DNA from: JAFDZV01 sp966128725 | GTDB lineage: Bacteria > Bacteroidota > Ignavibacteria > OLB7 | Length of the DNA stretch: 12,521 nucleotides | Assembly (NCBI GenBank): GCA_966128725.1 | Contig: CBHYLN010000153.1 | Location: 1 to 12,521 of the forward strand | Reading direction: 5' to 3' | Shown: positions 7,831-12,521 of the stretch, in pieces | Layout of the letters: each line of letters begins with the position of its first letter | Position numbering within the stretch: the stretch's first letter is position 1 | Made by a program: the position numbers and the translations under genes | The notes under the pieces: model-generated | Told to the model about the DNA's origin: nothing | Databases searched by the model: none | The model's input: only the letters and a program-made list of their open reading frames with translations

Positions 7831-8982
7831 TTACTCCCCGAACTCGATGCTGTCCGGGTTATCCTGGTTCTTGCGCTCGGCCGCGCGGGCGCGGGCAACG
7901 GAATCGGCCGCTCGGCGCATGTTGTTGTAGACCTCGGCACGCATGTTTTCCACGCTCGAACGGTCCGGACGCCACACGGCGCGCATCGCGCGGCCCACGC
8001 CCGAGATGTACGATACCGGCGGCACTTCCTGGCGCGGAATGCGCTTGGCGTCGCCGATCTCCAGACCCCACCGCACGCGCTGATTGGCGATATGCACCAG
8101 GCGGCGCGGGCGCTCCAACCAATAGCGGCCATCGTACAACACGCGCATGCGGTCGCGCCCCAGGGCACGATTGTACACGGCGGCCGAGTCGATCAGATCC
8201 GCGTTGGCCGTATCGCGCGGGTCGCAGAAGGCCACCACGCGAGCCGGGTTTCCGTAATGCACCATGATCAGCGCGCCGGGATGCACCAGCTTGTACATGT
8301 CGGCGATCTCCTCGCGCGCCATGCGCACGCAGCCGTGCGATGATGGCCGCACGCCTAGATAACCGTAGTAGCCATTGCCGTCCAGCCCGTGAAAACCAAC
8401 GCCGCCCTGAATGCCGATCCAGTGGTGCAGCCGGGCGTTGTTGAACTGCTTGCTGATGGCCATCGGCATCTGATTCTGCACGGTGAACAGGCCAACGGGG
8501 GTGGCGATGCCTTCGCTTACGTACGGGGTGCCGCTGGAAACACGGAAGCCGCGCGTGTTGCCGTTGCGGAATCGCACGGTAACATGCTGCTTGGCAAGAT
8601 TGAGGTCCAGATAAACCGAGTCGGTAGTGTACACCGTGTCGCGAATGCTGAGGCGGCTCATCACCAGCGCGGGTGCGCTGATCGGCGGCACGTTGTTGAG
8701 CACGGAATCCCGCGCCGTCATCGATCGGGCGTTCAGCTCGCCAACCTCCGGAAGGTTGTTGATCACAACCAACGCGGTGATGGCGATCACGATCCCGGCG
8801 ATTGCGGCAACGCCAACCGATCGCATGCGCCTGTCCGCCTCGGCCACGTGCTCATCCACGCCATCGTTGTCGCCGGCCACAACCGGGCCATCGCCATCAA
8901 CAAACGGCGCCTCGTCGCTGCCAGCCGGTACGGACTGGCGCGTATTCTCCGTAACGAAATCCTCGGTGCCTTCGGATGCCAT
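7831..8982 (-). CDS. Membrane-anchored L,D-transpeptidase (YkuD domain)
   Basis: 383 residues. L,D-transpeptidases make 3-3 peptidoglycan cross-links or attach proteins to the wall outside the cytoplasmic membrane. An acidic N-terminal cytoplasmic tail (1-50) is followed by one membrane segment (about 56-75, VGVAAIAGIVIAITALVVI), giving an N-in, C-out topology. The YkuD domain runs from about 120 to 250. It contains GTPYVSEGIATPVGLF, His198 (GFHGLDG) and the signature PSSHGCVRM with His216 and the catalytic Cys218; the 17-residue spacing from His198 to Ser215 fits the family. The C-terminal 130 residues are not recognised and end in a charged, probably helical segment. The chosen ATG lacks a clear Shine-Dalgarno, and no better start keeps the tail. 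It lies 111 bases downstream of typA on the same strand, separated by a hairpin repeat, so independent transcription is likely. Confidence 0.9.
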   Translation of the reverse strand: MASEGTEDFVTENTRQSVPAGSDEAPFVDGDGPVVAGDNDGVDEHVAEADRRMRSVGVAAIAGIVIAITALVVINNLPEVGELNARSMTARDSVLNNVPPISAPALVMSRLSIRDTVYTTDSVYLDLNLAKQHVTVRFRNGNTRGFRVSSGTPYVSEGIATPVGLFTVQNQMPMAISKQFNNARLHHWIGIQGGVGFHGLDGNGYYGYLGVRPSSHGCVRMAREEIADMYKLVHPGALIMVHYGNPARVVAFCDPRDTANADLIDSAAVYNRALGRDRMRVLYDGRYWLERPRRLVHIANQRVRWGLEIGDAKRIPRQEVPPVSYISGVGRAMRAVWRPDRSSVENMRAEVYNNMRRAADSVARARAAERKNQDNPDSIEFGE

Positions 8983-9031
8983 ACCGTTTTGCGCTGAAGG
9001 AAATCAGTGAACGAACCCCGATGCCTGGCGA

Positions 9032-9039
9032 CGAAAATA
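9032..9039 (-). promoter_or_regulatory. Weak -7-like box upstream of the L,D-transpeptidase gene
   Basis: On the minus strand this reads TATTTTCG, one base off TAnnTTTG, about 50 bases before the ATG at 8982 and downstream of the hairpin repeat at 9065-9090. Its position between a likely transcript end of typA and the next start makes it plausible, but the match is imperfect and no -33 element is clear. Confidence 0.25.
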
Positions 9040-9064
9040 CAACGAAGAAATGCGAATTGAGAAG

Positions 9065-9090
9065 AGCGCACGCTGAAGACGTGCGCCTAC
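9065..9090 (-). repeat. Short palindromic hairpin repeat, copy B, after typA
   Basis: Read on the minus strand it is GTAG, then stem GCGCACG, loop TCTTCAG, stem CGTGCGC. The loop is identical to copy A. The stem differs by a paired G-C to C-G swap, so base pairing is kept. It starts three bases after the TGA stop of typA. The sequence after the stem on the minus strand is pyrimidine-rich (TCTTCTC) but not a T-run. Confidence 0.75.
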
Positions 9091-9093
9091 GGA

Positions 9094-10929
9094 TCAATTC
9101 CCGCCCACGGCGTCCAGGCGGCGCTTGCGCTCGCGCTGGCGTGTGGTGTGGTCCAGAATCTTCTTGCGCATGCGAATCGTCTTGGGCGTGATCTCCAGCA
9201 GCTCGTCGGAATCGATGTATTCGATGAACTGCTCAAGCGAGAACTCCAGCGCCGGCTCCAGCCGTACGTTGCCCTCGGAGCCCGAGGCGCGCATGTTGGT
9301 AAGGTGCTTCTTCTTCACCACGTTGGCGATGATATCCTCCTCGCGCGCGTTTTCGCCCACGATCATGCCTACGTAGATCGGCGTGCCCGGCCCCACGAAC
9401 AACTGGCCGCGCTCCTGCGTGCTTTCCAGCGAATAGGCGGTGGCCTCGCCCTCCTCCATCGCCACAATCACGCCGCGTCCGCGCCCGGGCATCACGCCGC
9501 GCGCCGGCTGGTAGCCATGGAACAACTGGTGCAACATGCCCGTGCCGCGCGTTTCGGTAAGGAACATGCTGCGGAAGCCGATAAGCCCGCGCGACGGGAC
9601 GATGAACTCCAACCGGGTGGAACCATTGGCCGAGTGCATGTTGGTCATCTCGGCCGAGCGGCGGCCAAGCATGTCGATCACGGTGCCAGCGTGGGCGTCG
9701 TCCACATCGATCACCACCTGCTCCACGGGCTCGTGCTTCACGCCGTCGATCTCCTTCAGGATCACCTCCGGCTTCGACACCTGGAACTCGTAGCCCTCGC
9801 GGCGCATCGTCTCGATCAGGATCGCCATCTGAAGTTCGCCGCGGCCCTTCACGATGAACTGATCCGGGCTTTCGGTTTCCTCCACCTGCATCGAAACGTT
9901 GGTGCGAATCTCGCGCATCAAACGGTCGCGCAGGTTGCGGCTGGTAACGAACTTGCCCTCGCGACCGCAGAACGGCGAATCGTTCACCATGAACATCATC
10001 GCGATGGTGGGCTCGTCGATCGTGACGTAATCCAGGGCCTTCGGGTCCTCACCGGTGGCGAGCGTCTCGCCCACGTTGAACCCGTCGGAGCCGGCCACGG
10101 CCACGATCTCACCCACGCGGGCTTCCTCCGTCTCGATGCGCTTCAGGCCGTCGAAGGAGAACAGCTTGGAGATGCGAAGCTTCTCGGCAACCCCCTCGCC
10201 CACCATGCGGAACACCCAGTCGCCAACGCGCACCGATCCGTGGAACACACGGCCGATTGCCAGGCGCCCGAGGTAATCGCTCCAGTCCACCGAGGCCACG
10301 ATCATCTGGAAATCGCCGTCGGGCACGCCCTGCGGCGGCGGCACGTGCTTGACAATCATGTCGAACAACGGGCTGAGATCGAACTCCTCGCCCTCCAGAT
10401 CCATCTTGGCGATGCCCTCACGGCCGTTGGTGTAGATCACCGGGAAATCCAACTGCTCCTCGGTGGCGCCCAGCGCCAGGAACAGCTCGAATACCTGATC
10501 CAGCACCTCGTACGGGCGGGCATCCTTGCGGTCGATCTTGTTGATCACCACAATCGGCTTCAGGCCAAGCTCCAGCGACTTCTTCAACACGAACTTCGTC
10601 TGCGGCAGCGGACCTTCGGCCGCGTCCACCAGCAGCAGCACACCGTCCACCATGATCAGCGTGCGCTCCACCTCGCCACCGAAATCGGCGTGGCCGGGGG
10701 TGTCCACGATGTTGATCTTGATATCGTGCCAGTGGATCGCCGTGTTCTTGGCCATGATGGTGATTCCCTTCTCGCGTTCGAGATCGTTGGAATCCATCAC
10801 ACGAGTGGCAACCTGCTGGTTCTGGCGGAACGTTCCGCTCTGCTGCAGCAGCTTGTCCACCAGCGTGGTCTTGCCGTGGTCCACGTGGGCGATGATGGCA
10901 ATGTTTCGGATATCCTGGCGCTGGATCAT
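9094..10929 (-). CDS. typA: Translational GTPase TypA/BipA
   Basis: 611 residues, full length for the family. TypA/BipA is an EF-G-like GTPase that binds the 70S ribosome and assists ribosome assembly and growth under stress such as cold. The GTPase domain shows G1 AHVDHGKT (14-21), the switch region EREKGITI (51-58), G3 DTPGH (76-80) and G4 NKID (130-133). A beta-barrel domain II follows (about 200-290), then the EF-G III/V-like domains and the BipA-specific C-terminal domain, ending in a basic tail (RMRKKILDHTTRQRERKRR). The start MIQRQDIRNIAIIAHVDHGK is the usual TypA N-terminus. No Shine-Dalgarno is visible. The gene is unbroken, with every key motif present. It shares its upstream gap (476 bases) with the divergent orphan gene at 11406. 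Confidence 0.97.
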   Translation of the reverse strand: MIQRQDIRNIAIIAHVDHGKTTLVDKLLQQSGTFRQNQQVATRVMDSNDLEREKGITIMAKNTAIHWHDIKINIVDTPGHADFGGEVERTLIMVDGVLLLVDAAEGPLPQTKFVLKKSLELGLKPIVVINKIDRKDARPYEVLDQVFELFLALGATEEQLDFPVIYTNGREGIAKMDLEGEEFDLSPLFDMIVKHVPPPQGVPDGDFQMIVASVDWSDYLGRLAIGRVFHGSVRVGDWVFRMVGEGVAEKLRISKLFSFDGLKRIETEEARVGEIVAVAGSDGFNVGETLATGEDPKALDYVTIDEPTIAMMFMVNDSPFCGREGKFVTSRNLRDRLMREIRTNVSMQVEETESPDQFIVKGRGELQMAILIETMRREGYEFQVSKPEVILKEIDGVKHEPVEQVVIDVDDAHAGTVIDMLGRRSAEMTNMHSANGSTRLEFIVPSRGLIGFRSMFLTETRGTGMLHQLFHGYQPARGVMPGRGRGVIVAMEEGEATAYSLESTQERGQLFVGPGTPIYVGMIVGENAREEDIIANVVKKKHLTNMRASGSEGNVRLEPALEFSLEQFIEYIDSDELLEITPKTIRMRKKILDHTTRQRERKRRLDAVGGN

Positions 10930-11003
10930 AACGTTGGCCGATGCGTTGTCGCGTGTTTGAACTGTTCGTGCTCGTGAAAAGGAGCCTACTCAATAAAGCC
11001 ATG

Positions 11004-11033
11004 CAAACTACGGCAGCGGCCGGCATGGGCAAA
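11004..11033 (-). promoter_or_regulatory. Possible typA promoter (TTTG ... TAGTTTG)
   Basis: On the minus strand, TTTG (11030-11033) is followed after 19 bases by TAGTTTG (11004-11010), one base short of the TAnnTTTG -7 consensus. The spacing suits a Bacteroidota-type promoter. It would give typA a leader of roughly 65-70 bases. This rests on motif resemblance only. Confidence 0.35.
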
Positions 11034-11074
11034 GGACCGTAACATGTCGCTACCAATGGGGCAATGAGGGCGAA

Positions 11075-11141
11075 GTTGGGCATGCGGAACGGTGCGCGGC
11101 ACTGCATTGCCAACCGCAGATACGCATGTTCAACTCGTTGA
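11075..11141 (+). repeat. 68-base tandem repeat, unit 1
   Basis: Begins GTTGGGCATGCGG, carries the shared middle GCGGCACTGCATTGCC, and ends with the left palindrome arm CGCATGTTCAACTCG. It is 67 bases long. The left half of a palindrome before it is not recognisable, so this looks like the array edge. Confidence 0.8.
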
Positions 11142-11209
11142 GTTAGGCATACAGGGCGAAAGGCGGCACTGCACTACCGGCCAACGTTACGAATGCTTAA
11201 CTCGCTCGA
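11142..11209 (+). repeat. 68-base tandem repeat, unit 2
   Basis: Begins GTTAGGCATAC, shares the middle GGCGGCACTGCA, and ends CGAATGCTTAACTCG. Together with the start of unit 3 it forms a 15-pair hairpin (right arm CGAGTTGGGCATTCG) that is complete if G-T wobble pairs are allowed. Confidence 0.8.
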
Positions 11210-11277
11210 GTTGGGCATTCGCGGAGACGAGCGGCGTTGTAATGCCCGCTACAGCTACGCATGTTCAACTCGTTCGA
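11210..11277 (+). repeat. 68-base tandem repeat, unit 3
   Basis: Begins GTTGGGCATTCG, has a more diverged middle (GCGGCGTTGTAATGCCC), and ends CGCATGTTCAACTCG. With the start of unit 4 (CGAGTTGGGCATGCG) it forms a 15-pair hairpin including two T-G wobbles. Confidence 0.8.
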
Positions 11278-11346
11278 GTTGGGCATGCGGGGCGATAGGC
11301 GGCACTACATTGCCCATCAGCGTTATGCATGTTCATTGCCGACTGA
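11278..11346 (+). repeat. 68-base tandem repeat, unit 4, degenerate end
   Basis: Begins GTTGGGCATGCGG with the shared middle GGCGGCACTACATTGCCC. It ends GCATGTTCATTGCCGACTGA, so the right half of the palindrome is eroded. The eroded end overlaps the -33 region of the promoter for the downstream gene. Confidence 0.75.
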
Positions 11347-11367
11347 GGGCGTTCCGGCGTATATTTG
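11336..11367 (+). promoter_or_regulatory. Bacteroidota-type promoter for the orphan gene (TTG ... TATATTTG)
   Basis: TATATTTG at 11360-11367 fits the -7 consensus TAnnTTTG exactly. TTG at 11336-11338 lies 21 bases upstream, within the usual 17-23. The predicted leader is about 30-35 bases. It carries a perfect 10-base palindrome CCTACGTAGG (11386-11395) that overlaps an AGGA ribosome-binding site about 9 bases before the ATG. The palindrome could be an operator or a chance match. Confidence 0.55.
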
Positions 11368-11405
11368 TGGCTTGAATTCATTCTACCTACGTAGGAAAAC
11401 ACCCT

Positions 11406-12245
11406 ATGCTTTCACGATCGTACCTGATCTTCTCCCCCGCTACCCCGAACGAAGTGGCCGCGGCCGAGATCACACAACGGCAGACCATTCCACTCGTGTG
11501 GGCCTTCGCGCTGGCCGCCCCCGGCACCAGCCTGAATGTCACCGATGATCATATCTATTTCTCAACAACCGTGGGCAACGCGCTTTCCATGCTGGACCGC
11601 GGCCTTGCCGGTTGGAATTACAACAGCTATTTCCGCGACACGCTGGCGCCGGTAGCGGTATTCCGCGCATGGCTGGCGGACCGTCCGTCGGAAACGCGGA
11701 TGTATTGCAACATCACCGAGCTGATCAAGCGTTCGCCGAACGCCGAGCAGGATATCGAGGAGTTGCGAAAGCTGGGCGAGAAGGTGGACCTGGCGTTCCA
11801 GGAAGTTGAGCAGAAGCACTTCACGGTGTTCCTGCAGGAGCTGCGCAAGCTCTCCTATCCGCTTGTGACGGTGCCGATCACCGGTGACCGCGAGGTGGAT
11901 ATCGAGATCCTTACGTTCGAGATCCGCGACACCGAGAGCGTTGAGGAGGAGATGGCCCTGCAGATGGTTGGGCTGGACCGCGACGGCACGTTGCTGGATA
12001 AGGCCACGCAGTCGATCAACCTGCACCGCCCGGCCGCCAGCACGGCGCCAACGCCCTCCACGCGCTCACAGGGGCTGCGCCTGTTCACCGCGAATATCGA
12101 GGAAGCCAAGAAGCTGCTGGTTGACGAGCTGGGATGCCAGGTGATGCGCGAGGCCAGCAACCGCGCGGTGTTGAAGGCTCACGGCCGCGAGTTCGTGCTG
12201 GTGAAGCTGGAAGAGGAACACGCAGTGAAGCCGGAAGACGCGTAG
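11406..12245 (+). CDS. Protein of unknown function, 279 residues, flanked by repeat units
   Basis: I do not recognise the family. The start is supported by an AGGA ribosome-binding site and the promoter at 11336-11367. There is no signal peptide or membrane segment, so it is probably cytoplasmic. Visible parts: an N-terminal alpha/beta region (1-100, MLSRSYLIFSP, then TIPLVWAFALA); a charged helical, possibly coiled-coil region (about 104-150); a strand-rich stretch (151-195, YPLVTVPITG, DIEILTFEIRD); a Ser/Thr/Pro/Ala linker (209-220); and a C-terminal segment (222-270, LRLFTANIEEAKKLLVDELG ... GREFVLVKLEE). The order of that last segment weakly recalls half of a glyoxalase/VOC module. Codon use looks like its neighbours, so recent transfer is not evident. 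The TAG stop is part of a hairpin repeat, so the C-terminus may have been set by that element. It stands alone, with repeat arrays on both sides. Confidence 0.8.
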   Translation: MLSRSYLIFSPATPNEVAAAEITQRQTIPLVWAFALAAPGTSLNVTDDHIYFSTTVGNALSMLDRGLAGWNYNSYFRDTLAPVAVFRAWLADRPSETRMYCNITELIKRSPNAEQDIEELRKLGEKVDLAFQEVEQKHFTVFLQELRKLSYPLVTVPITGDREVDIEILTFEIRDTESVEEEMALQMVGLDRDGTLLDKATQSINLHRPAASTAPTPSTRSQGLRLFTANIEEAKKLLVDELGCQVMREASNRAVLKAHGREFVLVKLEEEHAVKPEDA

Positions 12246-12268
12246 GCGCACAAGGCTGAACGTGCGCA
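12242..12268 (+). repeat. Short palindromic hairpin repeat, copy C, overlapping a stop codon
   Basis: Begins GTAG, whose TAG (12243-12245) is the stop codon of the orphan gene, followed by a perfect stem GCGCAC / GTGCGC around AAGGCTGAAC. The loop contains GGCTGAA, the reverse complement of the TTCAGCC in copy A, as expected if a palindromic element can lie either way round. Confidence 0.65.
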
Positions 12269-12278
12269 GATCTTGCGA

Positions 12279-12346
12279 GTTAAGCATGCGTATCCACAGC
12301 GGGCATTGCGGGGCCGCCCATCGCTTTGCATGCACGACTCGGGCGA
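12279..12346 (+). repeat. 68-base repeat, unit 5, downstream of the orphan gene
   Basis: Exactly 68 bases from GTTAAGCATGCG to the next GTTG. It shares the edges of the upstream units and a weaker middle (AGCGGGCATTGCGG). It ends TGCATGCACGACTCG, which pairs with CGAGTTGACCATGCG across the junction with the next unit, apart from a two-base mismatch. Same orientation as units 1-4. Confidence 0.65.
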
Positions 12347-12409
12347 GTTGACCATGCGTATTCAGGGCTGGCAGCCCACAACCAATTGCGTGCTCCCATG
12401 CATACATCA
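12347..12409 (+). repeat. 68-base repeat, degenerate unit 6
   Basis: The start (GTTGACCATGCGTATTCAGG) matches the repeat edge. The middle has diverged, though CCCATGCATACATCA at the end still resembles the unit end. The following hairpin cuts it off. Confidence 0.4.
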
Positions 12410-12439
12410 CCGGGCCGATCGTACACACGATCGGCCCGG
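12410..12439. terminator. Strong GC-rich hairpin between convergent genes, probable bidirectional terminator
   Basis: A perfect 13-base stem (CCGGGCCGATCGT / ACGATCGGCCCGG) encloses the 4-base loop ACAC. It lies 164 bases after the orphan gene stop on the plus strand and 22 bases after the stop of the partial minus-strand gene. On the plus strand it is followed by CTGTTTGT, only a weak T-tract. The position and stem strength suggest termination of both convergent transcripts. Confidence 0.6.
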
Positions 12440-12461
12440 GCTGTTTGTGGGAATCCAGGTA

Positions 12462-12521
12462 TTAGCGCATAAGCGCCACGCGGACAATCTCCCACCCCGC
12501 CGCATCCAGCACGCTCAGCAG
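12462..12521 (-). CDS. C-terminal end of a minus-strand gene (partial)
   Basis: Only the last 19 codons and a TAA stop are inside the window. The reading is LLSVLDAAGWEIVRVALMR, which looks like ordinary protein with an amphipathic helix and a strand. A strong hairpin begins 22 bases past its stop, as expected for a gene end. The family cannot be named from so short a piece. Confidence 0.5.
   Translation of the reverse strand: MLSVLDAAGWEIVRVALMR

Larger units (their letters stand above)
10930..11405. other. Divergent intergenic gap: typA leader, tandem 68-base repeat array, promoter of the orphan gene
   Basis: The first 75 bases are the probable typA leader. Positions 11004-11033 hold a typA promoter candidate on the minus strand. 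Positions 11075-11346 are four tandem repeat units. Positions 11336-11367 hold a promoter candidate for the gene at 11406. Short open frames within the array translate the repeats and show no protein character. Confidence 0.7.

Noticed and set aside
9148..10977. Open frame of about 600 codons on the plus strand opposite typA
   Set aside because: It is His- and Leu-rich with no recognisable domain; the minus strand encodes a complete TypA with all G motifs.
11075..11346. CRISPR-like array (palindromes of about 30 bases spaced at 68 bases)
   Set aside because: The stretches between palindromes are related to each other (shared GGCGGCACTGCATTGCC-like core), so they are not unique spacers, and no cas gene is present. 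It is a tandem repeat.
11092..11375. Small overlapping open frames in the tandem array
   Set aside because: They are translations of the 68-base units in different frames, with no start signals.

Overview
The window is about 12.5 kb of GC-rich bacterial DNA. It suggests a member of the Bacteroidota/Chlorobi/Ignavibacteria/Kapaibacteriota assemblage. The evidence is a C-terminal type IX secretion (Por) sorting domain on a giant secreted protein, promoter-like TAnnTTTG boxes of the Bacteroidota type, a general lack of Shine-Dalgarno sequences, and a plant-like mix of BNR propeller, choice-of-anchor-D and OmpA proteins typical of that group. The exact phylum is an inference.

Layout. Positions 1-315 are a leader with one promoter-like box. 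Positions 316-5451 (+) encode a 1711-residue secreted surface protein: signal peptide, six Asp-box repeats, about ten Ig-like domains, a cohesin-like domain and a T9SS type A sorting tail. It overlaps by one base (TGATG) with 5451-7520 (+), a 689-residue outer-membrane protein with a barrel-like N-terminus and two OmpA-like domains. The two are probably one translationally coupled cell-envelope operon. A 310-base convergent gap follows; it holds a small hairpin repeat and two copies of an AT-rich repeat of about 90-100 bases. On the minus strand come a membrane-anchored L,D-transpeptidase (7831-8982) and the ribosome-associated GTPase TypA/BipA (9094-10929). Positions 10930-11405 hold four tandem units of about 68 bases with a conserved palindrome at each junction. 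Then come a 279-residue protein of unknown function (11406-12245, +), two more 68-base units in the same orientation, a strong GC hairpin, and the last 19 codons of a minus-strand gene that runs out of the window.

Functionally, three neighbouring genes concern the envelope (T9SS surface protein, OmpA-type protein, peptidoglycan L,D-transpeptidase), while typA is a housekeeping/stress translation GTPase. I see no defence system, integrase, transposase or CRISPR array. The least ordinary parts are non-coding: (i) a short hairpin element found directly after three stop codons, supplying the stop codon itself in two of them, with a compensatory base change in its stem; (ii) the 68-base palindrome-bearing units on both sides of an orphan gene, again with compensatory stem changes; and (iii) the AT-rich imperfect-palindrome repeats in a GC-rich background.
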